DNA from: an uncultured Pelagibacteraceae bacterium
Lineage (GTDB): Bacteria > Pseudomonadota > Alphaproteobacteria > Pelagibacterales > Pelagibacteraceae
DNA length: 64,000 nt
Assembly (NCBI GenBank): GCA_902620465.1
Contig: CACNIF010000001.1
Coordinates: 62,001 to 126,000, forward strand
Direction: 5' to 3'
Numbering within the stretch: position 1 is the stretch's first letter; every line of letters begins with the position of its first letter. The notes under the pieces were generated by a model that was given only the letters and a program-made list of their open reading frames with translations, ran no database searches and was not told where the DNA came from. The position numbers and the translations under genes were made by a program. This document shows, one piece after another, positions 31,035-41,716 of this stretch.

Positions 31035-32168
31035 ATGAAAATTTGTGTAGAAGGTTGGAGGAGTATCAATCATTCATATGCAATGGTCAACCAGTATCAA
31101 CTTTTACAGCTTTTAAATTATCCAATAAAATTAAAACACAAAGATATAATATTTTATGAAGAAAATTGGAATAAACTGGAAAATTCTAATGGTTTTAGCG
31201 AAAGTATAAATGATATTATAGACTCTATCCCCTCTCCATATAAAGATGAGATTTTTGATGTAACTTACAGAATAACTTATCCATTTAATTTTGCAAAAAG
31301 CAATTCAAAAAAACTATTTGTTTTTGGTACTGCTGAAACTAAAAATATTGAAAATAAATTTATCAATGAAAATCTTGATAATTTTAATAAAAGAGAAGAT
31401 CTTGAAATTGTTACACCATCAAATTGGTCTAAAGATGGATTTTTAAATTATGGTTTTGATGAACACCAAGTTCATGTTATACCTCATGGAGCAGATATAA
31501 AAAATTTTTTTCCTGTTTCAAGCCAACAAAAAACTAGTTTTAGAAAAAATTTGTCTATAAATGAAAATGATTTTATCATCTCAAATGTTGGAGGAATGAC
31601 AAACAACAAAGGCATCGATTATCTACTGGTTGCATTTAGTATTTTAAAACAAAAATATAAAAATATTAAATTAATTATAAAAGATCAAAGCAATCTATAT
31701 AAAGTAAAAGGAAATATTCATCTTGAGCAAATGAAAAAAACTAAATATAATAAATATTTAAATGATAGAGTTATTAAAGATATATTATTTATATCTGAAA
31801 ATTTATCCATAAAAGATCTGAATTTACTTTATAATATAACAAATTGTTATGTTTCACCCTATAGATCTGAGGGATTTAATTTGCCACCACTAGAGGCTGC
31901 AGCATGCGGTACACCAATAGTTGTTACTAAGGGAGGTTCAACTGATGAATATTATCATCCAACTTTAGGCCTGCAAATTGAGAGTGAAATAATAAAAAAA
32001 GAAAAAATAGTTTATCTTAAACCAAAAATTGACTCTCTAATTCAATGTATTTCAAAGATTATTGAAAACCCTTTTAATTATTGTGGGGAACAAGGTATAA
32101 AATTTGTGTCTAAAAATTTTTCTTGGGAAAAAGTTAGTAATGATTTATATAATTTAATGAAAATTTGA
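31035..32168 (+). CDS. GT4-type glycosyltransferase
   Basis: VIPHGADIKNFFPV, SPYRSEGFNLPPLEAAACGTPIVVTKGGSTDEY. Confidence 0.88.
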   Translation: MKICVEGWRSINHSYAMVNQYQLLQLLNYPIKLKHKDIIFYEENWNKLENSNGFSESINDIIDSIPSPYKDEIFDVTYRITYPFNFAKSNSKKLFVFGTAETKNIENKFINENLDNFNKREDLEIVTPSNWSKDGFLNYGFDEHQVHVIPHGADIKNFFPVSSQQKTSFRKNLSINENDFIISNVGGMTNNKGIDYLLVAFSILKQKYKNIKLIIKDQSNLYKVKGNIHLEQMKKTKYNKYLNDRVIKDILFISENLSIKDLNLLYNITNCYVSPYRSEGFNLPPLEAAACGTPIVVTKGGSTDEYYHPTLGLQIESEIIKKEKIVYLKPKIDSLIQCISKIIENPFNYCGEQGIKFVSKNFSWEKVSNDLYNLMKI

Positions 32169-32170
32169 AT

Positions 32171-32509
32171 ATGTCTGATTTAGCAAATAAAAAGTGTGTT
32201 CCTTGTGAAGGAAATATCCCCCCTTTTAATATGGATGAAATTCATAAATATTTGAAACAAGTGGATGGTTGGGAAGTTGTTGAGGATAAAATTGATGGAT
32301 TTCATTTAATAAAAAATTTTAAATTTGATAATTTTTTACAGAGTCAAGAATTTGTAGTTAAAGTTGGTAAAATCGCTGAAAAAGAGGGACACCACCCTGA
32401 TTTATGGTTTGGTTGGGGTTATGCTAGAGTAAAAATTTTTACTCATGCTATTAAAGGTTTAGCAGAAAGTGATTTTATTCTTGCAGCTAAGGTAGATAAA
32501 ATTAGCTAA
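32171..32509 (+). CDS. phhB: 4a-hydroxytetrahydrobiopterin dehydratase (pterin carbinolamine dehydratase)
   Basis: KIAEKEGHHPDLWFGWGYARVKIFTHAIKGL. Confidence 0.93.
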   Translation: MSDLANKKCVPCEGNIPPFNMDEIHKYLKQVDGWEVVEDKIDGFHLIKNFKFDNFLQSQEFVVKVGKIAEKEGHHPDLWFGWGYARVKIFTHAIKGLAESDFILAAKVDKIS

Positions 32510-34072
32510 TTAGTGATTAAAATGTCTTGTTTTTGAAAATACCAAAATTGTATTTGTTAAATTAGCAAATTTGATAATTTCCTTATCATTTTTAGATCCT
32601 GATGGTTGAACAACAGCAGTAACTCCGGATTGCACTAATTTTTCAATACCATCTACAAATGGAAAAAAAGCATCTGATGCTGCAAATAGTTCTTTATTTT
32701 TTTCTAAACTTTGAAATTTTTTCATTTTATTAATTGCAATTTGACAACTATCCAATCTACTTGGTTGTCCTGATCCTATTCCGATTGTTTTATAATTATT
32801 GGTAATCACAATTGCATTTGACTTGACATTTCGACAAACATTAAATGCAAAAATAAGTTTATTCAAAGTTTCAATGTTCGGTTTTCGTTTAGATACAACT
32901 TTAAAATCTTTTCTGGAGAAATTTTCATTATCTACATTTTGTATTAAGATTGAATTGTATTTACTTATAAAGTTGAATTTATTCTCACCTCTAAAATTTG
33001 AAGTATCAATTATTCTTAAATTTTTTTTCTTTTTTAAAAGAATTTTAGATTTGGTATCGAAACCTTTTGCCATTACTATTTCAAAATAGGTTTTATTGAT
33101 TTCTTTTGCTAAATTAATATTCATTTTAAAGTTACATGAAACAATTCCTCCAAAGGCACTTATAGGATCACTCTCTAAAGCTTCTTTAAAAGATTTTACT
33201 TTATTCTGATTAATTGAAACCCCACATGGATTAGCGTGTTTTATTATTGCCACTCCTTTGTTATTTGGTAATAATTGTGTGGTGCTTAATGCAGAATAAA
33301 GATCATTATAATTATTATAGCTTAATTCTTTACCGCTTAGCTGAATAATATCTTGATGGTGATTTTTTGAATAAATCGCTGCTTTTTGATGTGGATTTTC
33401 GCCATATCTTATTTGGCTTATTAATTTACCAGAAAATATGTTTTTTTGTGGAAAGATATTTTCAGATTTTTCATTAAAGTATTTAAAAATATTTGACTCG
33501 TAATAAGCAGTTTCCATAAATGCTTCCTCTGCTAACTTTTCTCTAAAACTTAAACTTGTAGATCCTTTATTAGTTTCTAATTCATTTATGAAACGTCGAT
33601 ATTGATTGGTGTTACAAATAACAACTACGTCATTATAATTTTTTGCTGCCGCTCTCACCATAGTTGGACCCCCAATATCTATATTTTCTATAATTTTATT
33701 GTGATCTGCTTTCTTATACAAATTATCTTCAAAAGGGTAAAAGTTAGCAACTATTAGATCTATATTTTCATAATTATTTTTTTTTATTTCTCTGAGGTGT
33801 TTCTTATTTTGCCTTTTATTTAAAATACCTCCATAGATTTTTGGGTGAAGGGTTTTCACTCTTCCATTTAAAATTTCAGGTGTGTTTGTAAACTTTGAGA
33901 GCTCAATACATTCAAATCCAAGTCTTTTTATCTTTTTATAAGTTCCTCCAGAGCTTATGATGTCGATTTTGTATTTTGAAAGAGCATTTAAAAGAGGCTT
34001 TAAATCTTTTTTATTAGATACAGAAATTAAAGCTTTTCGAATTTTGTTCATTATATTTTGTTTAATACCCAT
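32510..34072 (-). CDS. purH: Bifunctional AICAR formyltransferase/IMP cyclohydrolase
   Basis: KALISVSNKKDLKPLLNAL, LNGRVKTLHPKIYGGIL, IKHANPCGVS. Confidence 0.97.
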   Translation of the reverse strand: MGIKQNIMNKIRKALISVSNKKDLKPLLNALSKYKIDIISSGGTYKKIKRLGFECIELSKFTNTPEILNGRVKTLHPKIYGGILNKRQNKKHLREIKKNNYENIDLIVANFYPFEDNLYKKADHNKIIENIDIGGPTMVRAAAKNYNDVVVICNTNQYRRFINELETNKGSTSLSFREKLAEEAFMETAYYESNIFKYFNEKSENIFPQKNIFSGKLISQIRYGENPHQKAAIYSKNHHQDIIQLSGKELSYNNYNDLYSALSTTQLLPNNKGVAIIKHANPCGVSINQNKVKSFKEALESDPISAFGGIVSCNFKMNINLAKEINKTYFEIVMAKGFDTKSKILLKKKKNLRIIDTSNFRGENKFNFISKYNSILIQNVDNENFSRKDFKVVSKRKPNIETLNKLIFAFNVCRNVKSNAIVITNNYKTIGIGSGQPSRLDSCQIAINKMKKFQSLEKNKELFAASDAFFPFVDGIEKLVQSGVTAVVQPSGSKNDKEIIKFANLTNTILVFSKTRHFNH

Positions 34073-35634
34073 TTAATATTGATATTTTTTTTATCCGTAA
34101 TTCCAGAAATAAATATATTTTGATTTTCAATATGAGTATTTTTATTACCGAAATATAAACCATTATCAATATCAATTTTATGATTATCACAAATAAATCT
34201 CCACCCCTCGCTTTCCATTTCGATCAGAATTGATTTTTGGTCTTGCGTTTTCACTATTTTTGCAAGTGGATTTAAATGAAATCTTATATCAAATTTTATG
34301 TTAGGGATTAATTTTTTAGAATGCAGTTTATCAATGCCTACAAGCTTATTAATTTTTGGAAAAAATTTAATCTCTCTTTCGTAGATTAAATTGTACTTTT
34401 TTAAATAACCATCATGTGAAGCTAATATCTTCCATTCATCTTTTTCAAAGCTAATACTTTTTCTAAAAGTCTTTAATCCATCTTTGATCTCAAATTTAGA
34501 CATTGAATTTTTAACAAACTTACAGGAAGAGTTATCATCAACAACTAAAACATTGTGCATTGCTGAGGATTTTGAAATTTCTTGGAATTTAATATTTTCC
34601 TCATCATAATAACCTGAATTAGTAAATATTTTTTTTCCACTAGAAACAAATTCAAATGAAAGAGCACCAGCTTGGTATTCCTCAGAAAATTTATTATTCG
34701 GAGATGGACCAACATCCATTATTAAATTTATTTTTTTATCTTTTAGGCTTACATAATTTGAAAATTCATGATCATTATTCTTAAATGAATATCCAAGTCT
34801 TTTTAAATAATAATCAAATTCTAGGTTATCAGAATTGTTGTTACCATTAAATAAAGGGTCAAATTTTAAATTTTTCCAAAAAAAAGCATATGATTGTCCG
34901 AGATTAAAAATATTTTCATCAATAAAATTAGGTATTTCTGATTGAGACTCCTTAAACCATTCCCTTATGAGTATTAGATACTTAAGAAAAAAAATTGATG
35001 ATTTGATATTTCTTGATTTTAGAAAGCCATTATTATCAAATGTATATTTGATAATTTTTTTTAGATTTTCCAAACCCTTTAAAGTGAAGTTTTTTTCATT
35101 TTTATAAGAGAGACCTACAAGAATAATTGCTGCCACACCCCTAAGTTTGTTCTTAAGTTTTCTTTCTCCATCTACTTGATTGATTAAGTGAAATGTTTGT
35201 TTATGTATAGTTGAATTAAAATCCTTTTGATACTGATTAATACCACTATCGTATGTAAGCTGTGTATTGGACAACCAAGATATAATTCTTTTTGATGTTA
35301 TTTCAAAATCCCAATTTTTAGAATTGTATTTGTAATTTTTCTCTATCCAATTTTTAATTACCATCTGAACAGACTCATTTGAGGACTTTAAATCAAGACT
35401 AAAAAGCCAATAAAAATTACTCAATTTTTGCAACTGCTTCTGATTTAATTTTTTATTTGTCCAAAAATTATCGTATAAAAAATTTTTAATATTGAATTTC
35501 TTAGTTCTAATTTTAACTATAGATGACAGCAAATATGCACTAGGTTTATATTTTAATTCGCTAGTTACTTTAGATGATATTTTTTTGTCGTAAAATATAG
35601 AATTAAGATAAATCTGTTTTATAATATCAAACAT
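34051..35634 (-). CDS. Heparinase II/III family protein
   Basis: SKSSAMHNVLVVDDNSSCKF, YQAGALSFEFVSSGKKIFTNSGYY; position between rpe and purH. Confidence 0.88.
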   Translation of the reverse strand: MFDIIKQIYLNSIFYDKKISSKVTSELKYKPSAYLLSSIVKIRTKKFNIKNFLYDNFWTNKKLNQKQLQKLSNFYWLFSLDLKSSNESVQMVIKNWIEKNYKYNSKNWDFEITSKRIISWLSNTQLTYDSGINQYQKDFNSTIHKQTFHLINQVDGERKLKNKLRGVAAIILVGLSYKNEKNFTLKGLENLKKIIKYTFDNNGFLKSRNIKSSIFFLKYLILIREWFKESQSEIPNFIDENIFNLGQSYAFFWKNLKFDPLFNGNNNSDNLEFDYYLKRLGYSFKNNDHEFSNYVSLKDKKINLIMDVGPSPNNKFSEEYQAGALSFEFVSSGKKIFTNSGYYDEENIKFQEISKSSAMHNVLVVDDNSSCKFVKNSMSKFEIKDGLKTFRKSISFEKDEWKILASHDGYLKKYNLIYEREIKFFPKINKLVGIDKLHSKKLIPNIKFDIRFHLNPLAKIVKTQDQKSILIEMESEGWRFICDNHKIDIDNGLYFGNKNTHIENQNIFISGITDKKNINIKWVLNKI

Positions 35635-35663
35635 ATCCCAATCAAATTAATTTAGATTATTAA

Positions 35664-36323
35664 TTAAATCGATCTTAATAAATCGATATTTTTTTTGATA
35701 TCTCCGTTGTTATTTTTAAAAATAGTTGTCCCTGAAACTAAAATATCTGCTCCTGATTTAATTGCTAATTTTGAATTTTCAAAATTAATTCCACCATCTA
35801 TTTCAATAACAAAGTTTAATTTTAAATTTTTTCGAATTTCATCTAATTTTTTTACTTTATTCAGAACCTCAGGCATAAATTTTTGTCCTCCAAAACCTGG
35901 ATTTACACTCATTATCAAGATTAAATCTATTTGATCTAAAAGTTCTTCTACGACTTGAATTTTTGTTTCAGGATTTAATGATATACCCACCTTTTTTTTA
36001 AATTCTTTAATTTTATTTATCGATCCCAAAAGATTATTAGTTGCCTCTGGATGAATGGTTATTATATCTGCACCCGCATTTGCGTAGCTTTCAATATACT
36101 TATGGACTGGCGAAATCATTAAGTGAACATCAAAGGGTAGTAATGAATTTTTTTTTAGTGCCTTAATTACAGGAGGTCCAATAGTCAAATTGGGTACAAA
36201 GTGACCATCCATTACATCAACGTGAATCATATCTGCACCTGCGTCTTCTAATTTTTTTATTTCTTTTCCTAATTGACTGAAATCTGCAGATAAAATTGAG
36301 GGTGAAATTTGTATTTTTTTCAT
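35664..36323 (-). CDS. rpe: Ribulose-phosphate 3-epimerase
   Basis: ISPSILSADFSQLGKEI, DMIHVDVMDGHFVPNLTIGP, MSVNPGFGGQKF. Confidence 0.98.
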   Translation of the reverse strand: MKKIQISPSILSADFSQLGKEIKKLEDAGADMIHVDVMDGHFVPNLTIGPPVIKALKKNSLLPFDVHLMISPVHKYIESYANAGADIITIHPEATNNLLGSINKIKEFKKKVGISLNPETKIQVVEELLDQIDLILIMSVNPGFGGQKFMPEVLNKVKKLDEIRKNLKLNFVIEIDGGINFENSKLAIKSGADILVSGTTIFKNNNGDIKKNIDLLRSI

Positions 36324-36363
36324 AGGTTACTAAACTAACTAGTACCAAATTTTAAAATCTAAT

Positions 36364-36708
36364 TTAATTAAAAAATTGATAAATTTGTCTTGAAATTTCA
36401 CTTTCTAACGGAAATGATAGCATACCCATTACAGAGTATCCCAAAACCCAAGGCATAAAATAAAACCTTATCATGAAAAAAAACCAGGCAACATAAAGGG
36501 GTACGATTGGTTGAATTATAAAGGATGGAGTTAAAGGCTTAAATAAAGTAATAAGAGGGTTGGTAAATTTGACAAAAACTTTCATAAAAAAAAATTGAGA
36601 GTCCTCTCTTTGAAAAATGTTCATTGCAACTCTTCCAATTAAAGTCCACATAATTACCCCAAGAATATAGTCAATTATATATACTAAGGGATGAAAGTTA
36701 GCCGACAT
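36364..36708 (-). CDS. Conserved YggT-like membrane protein
   Basis: Hydrophobic segments with FVKFTNPLITLFKPLTP pattern. Confidence 0.55.
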   Translation of the reverse strand: MSANFHPLVYIIDYILGVIMWTLIGRVAMNIFQREDSQFFFMKVFVKFTNPLITLFKPLTPSFIIQPIVPLYVAWFFFMIRFYFMPWVLGYSVMGMLSFPLESEISRQIYQFFN

Positions 36709-36742
36709 TAAGAAATTTATATTGGAAAAAGATCAAAATTAA

Positions 36743-36766
36743 AAGGGGCGAAATTAATCGCCCCTT
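36743..36766 (-). terminator. Intrinsic terminator downstream of the SSS symporter gene
   Basis: 9-bp perfect stem AAGGGGCGA/TCGCCCCTT with 6-nt loop; minus strand reads into TTTTAATTTT. Confidence 0.9.
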
Positions 36767-36779
36767 AAAAAAAGATTAT

Positions 36780-38594
36780 TTAGTGTTGTTTGCCAAGGAT
36801 CGATTTACCTGCTGGTACACGAACCTCATCAACCATTTTCTGCGTCGCAGCGTTAGGTGCTTGCGTCATCAAGCTGACTACAACCATAGCTACTAAGCTG
36901 ACAGCTGAACCAAAGATACCAAATGTTAACTGAGTAATACCTAAGAATCCACTTCCACCTGTTCTTACCCAAACTAGGTAAGCAGCACCGGAAATTAATC
37001 CTAAAGCCATACCAGCTATAGCACCTTCTTTGTTAGCTCTCTTCCACCATACACCAAGTACTAGTGGGAAGAATAGTCCTGACATCGCAAAGTCAAAAGC
37101 CCAGATTACTGAACCTAAAATACCTTGGATCTCAAGAGCTGCGATTGTTGCTCCTGCAAAACCAATTACCACAAGTAATACCCTTGCAACAACTAGTCTC
37201 TTCGCAGTCTCCGCTTTTGGATCGATGATCTTATAGTAAACATCGTGTGAGATTGCGTTTGCAATTGCTAAAATCAAACCATCAGCTGTTGACATGGCAG
37301 CAGCCATACCTCCAGCAGCAACCAGACCTGAGATCACATATGGTAATCCAGCTATTTCTGGAGTTGCTAACACAACGGCTTTACCACCCATGAAAAACTC
37401 ATTTAACTCAAGAGTTCCATTTCCGTTAAAGTCGCTTACAAACATTAAGTTTGCTTGGTTCCAATTTTGATACCAATCTATCGCTTGAACTTCTGAAATT
37501 GATTTACCGATAATACCTGTTGGTAGTGACGGATCAATCAATGACAACTTAGATAGTGTCGCTAACATTGGAGCAGAAGAATAAAGCAAGAAGATAAAGA
37601 ATAATGACCAACCTACTGATTTTCTAGCTGCTTTCACACTTGGAGTAGTAAAATATCTCATCATAACGTGAGGCAATGAAGCTGTTCCCATCATCATCGC
37701 TAACGCTAATGAAATAAATGCCCAAGGTGTTGCGTTCACCGCTGAGTGAGCTTTAGTTATTCCAGCCAAACCTTTTGGTACTTCTTTTAGATTTTCAGCA
37801 GAGTTTTTGACAAAACCAAACTGAGCCTCTAATTCAGCTATTCTAGAAACTTCATCAGCTAACATGAAGTGAGGGAAGAAACCCGCACCCATTTTGTTAC
37901 TGATCCAGAATACTGGTAATAAGTAAGCTATTATAAGTACGATATATTGAGCTACCTGTGTCCAAGTTACCCCTCTCATACCACCAAGCATTGAACAAAG
38001 TAAGATACTTATAAGTCCAACGTATACTGCATATTGGAATGGAATATCAAGTGCAACAGATGCAATTGTACCTGTGGCGTTAATTTGTGCAGTCACATAA
38101 GTAAATGAAGCAACAGTTAAAACTACTACTGCCATAAATCTACTTAAATTACCACCGTATCTTGTACCAATAAAATCTGGAACTGTGTAACAGCCAAATT
38201 TTCTTAGGTAAGGTGCTAATAATGATGCGACTAATACATATCCACCAGTCCAACCTACAAGCAATGCCATATAACCGTAACCTTTAAAATAAATACCACC
38301 TGCCATTGCAACGAATGATGCACCAGACATCCAGTCTGCTGCTGTCGCCATTCCGTTGAACACAGTTGGTACTTGTCTTCCAGCTACGTAATACGCATCG
38401 GCTTGAGCTGTACGTGATAGATAACCAATTATAGCATAGATGGCCACTGTAAAAGCAACGAAACAAATTCCAATTGTTTTCGCAGTTACGCCCATCTGCT
38501 CGGCAATCGACATAATGATTATGAAAGCCAGGAAACCTCCTGTGTAGATTCCATAAACTTTAGGTAGATTGTCTATAAAATTACCTTTAATCAT
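36780..38594 (-). CDS. actP: Sodium:solute (cation/acetate-type) symporter, SSS family large subunit
   Basis: 13-TM-type SSS protein, VLATPEIAGLPYVISGLVAAGGMAAAMSTADGLILAIANAISHDVYY; paired with a DUF4212 small subunit and near acs. Confidence 0.9.
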   Translation of the reverse strand: MIKGNFIDNLPKVYGIYTGGFLAFIIIMSIAEQMGVTAKTIGICFVAFTVAIYAIIGYLSRTAQADAYYVAGRQVPTVFNGMATAADWMSGASFVAMAGGIYFKGYGYMALLVGWTGGYVLVASLLAPYLRKFGCYTVPDFIGTRYGGNLSRFMAVVVLTVASFTYVTAQINATGTIASVALDIPFQYAVYVGLISILLCSMLGGMRGVTWTQVAQYIVLIIAYLLPVFWISNKMGAGFFPHFMLADEVSRIAELEAQFGFVKNSAENLKEVPKGLAGITKAHSAVNATPWAFISLALAMMMGTASLPHVMMRYFTTPSVKAARKSVGWSLFFIFLLYSSAPMLATLSKLSLIDPSLPTGIIGKSISEVQAIDWYQNWNQANLMFVSDFNGNGTLELNEFFMGGKAVVLATPEIAGLPYVISGLVAAGGMAAAMSTADGLILAIANAISHDVYYKIIDPKAETAKRLVVARVLLVVIGFAGATIAALEIQGILGSVIWAFDFAMSGLFFPLVLGVWWKRANKEGAIAGMALGLISGAAYLVWVRTGGSGFLGITQLTFGIFGSAVSLVAMVVVSLMTQAPNAATQKMVDEVRVPAGKSILGKQH

Positions 38595-38854
38595 TAGTCA
38601 TCTCCTTTTTCACTGAAGCCGAACTCTTCATCAATTTTCTCTTGTCTATTTGCAAACCAAAAAATTAGTATTACGAATATTCCAAGAGATCCCTGACATG
38701 TGAACCAATAAGTCAATGGATAACCAAATGGTCCCGTGACCTCATTCATTTCTGCTCCGAAAAGGAAGATGCCAATTGAGAATACAAACCAAATTGCTAA
38801 CGTCATCATTAGCAAACCCTTGGATTTTTCCCAGTGTTGTTCTTGTTTTGACAT
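38594..38854 (-). CDS. DUF4212 symporter small subunit
   Basis: Two TMs, FGYPLTYWFTCQGSLGIFVILIFWFA; overlaps the symporter start. Confidence 0.9.
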   Translation of the reverse strand: MSKQEQHWEKSKGLLMMTLAIWFVFSIGIFLFGAEMNEVTGPFGYPLTYWFTCQGSLGIFVILIFWFANRQEKIDEEFGFSEKGDD

Positions 38855-38979
38855 TTATACCTCTCTCTTTTTAGTTATAACTGCTTAAAACCATAACCAT
38901 TATCAAACAGATTTAAAGTGTTAAAATTGTTCAAAATCCCTCTATTTTTGGGATATATATAATAAAAATATCTAATTTT

Positions 38980-39603
38980 ATGGGTAAATATAAGCTATCT
39001 TGGAGAGATCTCACGTGGAGAGATTTTAAAATTTACCTTTTCGCTCTCTTTAAAGCTTTTATTCCAAAAAAAAAGATTGAGAGTCTTGATGATTTGGAAG
39101 AATTTATTCAATCCAAGTCAGCTTGGGTAACCCAAGTCACACTTTATGGGTATTTGAAAACTAGGATGGGAACACGTTACGTTCTTCATTTTGAAAATGA
39201 TGAATTTATGTCATCTGTTAACTTGGCAAAATGGAACATCTATTCAGTAGCTCTACAAGATCTTACATTATATACGTTTTCTTATCTTAAGAATAATTTC
39301 AATTTTAATGATCTTGAAAAATCAAAAGAGATTTTTTTAAAAATCTTAGATGATGAAATTTCCAACAAGATGCCACTTAATATTATAGAAGATGCAAAAA
39401 ATAATTTTAGTGAAAGATTGTATAATATAAATTGGGATAATTATTATAATGATCTTCCATTTAATCCAAGCGCCTTATCTTTGTATAAATGGGCACCTAT
39501 CTCGGAAGAATTAAAAACTTTAGATAGAAAAATTGTTTTAAATTCAGTTATCTTAAAATGGGATACCGTTAAAAAAGAATTTCAAGAAAGAATAAATTTT
39601 TAA
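38980..39603 (+). CDS. Conserved hypothetical protein
   Basis: Full-length ORF divergent from the symporter operon, typical codon use. Confidence 0.7.
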   Translation: MGKYKLSWRDLTWRDFKIYLFALFKAFIPKKKIESLDDLEEFIQSKSAWVTQVTLYGYLKTRMGTRYVLHFENDEFMSSVNLAKWNIYSVALQDLTLYTFSYLKNNFNFNDLEKSKEIFLKILDDEISNKMPLNIIEDAKNNFSERLYNINWDNYYNDLPFNPSALSLYKWAPISEELKTLDRKIVLNSVILKWDTVKKEFQERINF

Positions 39604-41687
39604 TTATTTTTTCTGTTCTCAACCAAACTATTAACAACATTTGGATCTGCTAAAGTGGTAGTGTCACCTAATTGACCGTGCTCATTGGCTGCAATTTTTC
39701 TCAAAATTCTTCTCATGATTTTACCCGATCTAGTTTTAGGTAACCCTGGAGTAAATTGTATAAGATCAGGTGTTGCTAATGGGCCAATTTGTTTTCTTAC
39801 CCATAGTTTTAACTCCCTTTCAAGATCACCAGTTTCAGTCTCTCCAGCATTAAGTGTAACATAACAGTAAAGTCCGTTACCTTTTATATCATGAGGATAA
39901 CCAACGACAGCTGCTTCAGCAACTTTTGGATGTGCAACAAAAGCACTTTCAATTTCTGCTGTTCCAAGATTATGGCCTGATACTATGATGACATCATCTA
40001 CCCTTCCAGTTATCCAATAATAACCATCTTTATCTCTTCGACATCCATCGCCTGTGAAATATTTTCCATCAAATTGAGAAAAGTAAGTGTCAATAAATCT
40101 TTGATGGTCACCATAAACTGTTCTCATTTGTCCCGGCCAAGACTGGGATATACAAAGTCTACCTTCACCTGCACCTTTTATCTCTTTTCCATCTTTGTCC
40201 ACTAAGCATGGTTTTATTCCGTAAAAAGGTTTAGTGGCAGAACCAGGTTTAAGTGGAATAGCTCCTGTTTGAGGGGCGATAAGTATTCCTCCCGTTTCTG
40301 TTTGCCACCAAGTGTCAACAATTGGACATTTTGAGTTTCCAACAGTTTTGTAGTACCACATCCATGCTTCTGGGTTAATTGGTTCCCCAACAGTCCCTAA
40401 TAATTTTAAGGATTTTCTGGATGTTTTATTAACTGGATCGCTGCCCTCTCTCATTAAAGCTCTAATAGCAGTTGGTGCTGTATAAAATGTATTAACTTTG
40501 TATTTATCTACTATTTGCCACCATCTGGAGCTATCAGGATAATTAGGTATACCTTCAAACATTATAGTTGTAGCACCATTAGAAAGCGGCCCATATATAA
40601 TATAACTATGTCCAGTTACCCATCCAATGTCTGCGGTACACCAATAAATATCTTTAGGTTTGTAGTTGAATATATATTGGTGAGTCATTGATGCATAGAC
40701 CATATACCCGCCAGTCGTATGTAAAACACCTTTCGGTTTACCAGTTGATCCTGAAGTATAAAGTATAAACAGTGGATCTTCCGCATTCATCTCCTCAGGT
40801 TCGCAGTGGGCCGGAACATCCTTGATTAAATCGTGATACCAAACGTCTCTATCATCATCCCAAAATACGTAATTTCCAGTTCTTTTAACAACAATACACT
40901 TTTTAACATTTGGACAGTTTGTTAATGCCTCATCAGTGGTAGCCTTTAGAGGTATTTTTTTTCCTCCCCTGACACCTTCATCCGCAGTAATTATATACTC
41001 TGACTCACAATCGTTAACTCTTCCTGAAATAGATTCAGCTGAAAACCCTCCAAATATAATAGAATGAATCGCACCAATCCTTGCACAAGCTAGCATTAAA
41101 ACTGCTAACTCTGGTATCATAGTTAAATAAATTGTAACTCGATCTCCTTTTTTAATTCCAAGTTTTTTTAATCCATTTGCAGCTTTTGATACTTTTTGAT
41201 GTAATTGTTTGTAAGAAATTTTTTGACTGTCTTTAGGATCATCACCAACCCAAATGATAGCAGTCTTATCTTTTTTATCTTTTAAATGTCTATCAATACA
41301 GTTTGCTGATGCATTCAAAGTTCCGTCTTCAAACCATTTAATTCTAACATCATTTGTACTATATTTAACATCTTTAATCTTCTTGTAGGGTTTTATCCAA
41401 GTAATTCTTTTTCCTTCTTTTTTCCAGAAGGCGTTATTATTTTTAATTGAGTCATTATACCTCTTTAAGTATTGGGCTTTATTTGCGAGACTACTTTTAA
41501 TCCATTCAGGTTTAGTTTTTATTATTAATTCAGAAACTGATGAGCTTTCTTTTTTATTTTGTTTTTTCTTATTAGATAAAGTATTTCTTTTAACTAATTT
41601 CTTATTTTTAAGACCTTTTTTTTTAACTTTTCTTTTAGTTCTTTTTTTAATTTTTTTTCTATTCTTAGATTTTTTTTTTTTAGGCAT
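39600..41687 (-). CDS. acs: Acetyl-CoA synthetase with Lys-rich N-terminal extension
   Basis: [59 protein letters not shown]. Confidence 0.97.
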   Translation of the reverse strand: MPKKKKSKNRKKIKKRTKRKVKKKGLKNKKLVKRNTLSNKKKQNKKESSSVSELIIKTKPEWIKSSLANKAQYLKRYNDSIKNNNAFWKKEGKRITWIKPYKKIKDVKYSTNDVRIKWFEDGTLNASANCIDRHLKDKKDKTAIIWVGDDPKDSQKISYKQLHQKVSKAANGLKKLGIKKGDRVTIYLTMIPELAVLMLACARIGAIHSIIFGGFSAESISGRVNDCESEYIITADEGVRGGKKIPLKATTDEALTNCPNVKKCIVVKRTGNYVFWDDDRDVWYHDLIKDVPAHCEPEEMNAEDPLFILYTSGSTGKPKGVLHTTGGYMVYASMTHQYIFNYKPKDIYWCTADIGWVTGHSYIIYGPLSNGATTIMFEGIPNYPDSSRWWQIVDKYKVNTFYTAPTAIRALMREGSDPVNKTSRKSLKLLGTVGEPINPEAWMWYYKTVGNSKCPIVDTWWQTETGGILIAPQTGAIPLKPGSATKPFYGIKPCLVDKDGKEIKGAGEGRLCISQSWPGQMRTVYGDHQRFIDTYFSQFDGKYFTGDGCRRDKDGYYWITGRVDDVIIVSGHNLGTAEIESAFVAHPKVAEAAVVGYPHDIKGNGLYCYVTLNAGETETGDLERELKLWVRKQIGPLATPDLIQFTPGLPKTRSGKIMRRILRKIAANEHGQLGDTTTLADPNVVNSLVENRKNN

Positions 41688-41716
41688 ACGTTAAATTTTA
41701 TAGTTAAATTTTATAG

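Noticed and set aside
30941-31159. 72-aa plus-strand ORF in the track
   Set aside because: Runs straight through the tRNA-Gly gene; its first half is tRNA sequence, so not a real protein.
34051-35634. Heparinase II/III gene as a possible polysaccharide-degradation island
   Set aside because: As I recall, this gene commonly sits near purH in alphaproteobacteria, so it is probably ordinary synteny.
38933-38953. ATCCC-N9-GGGAT inverted repeat upstream of the symporter operon
   Set aside because: Five-bp arms only; too short to call an operator without comparative data.
41672-41684. Poly-T run at the acs start as programmed slippage
   Set aside because: Lysine-rich coding in an AT-rich genome explains the run; no overlapping alternative frame supports recoding.
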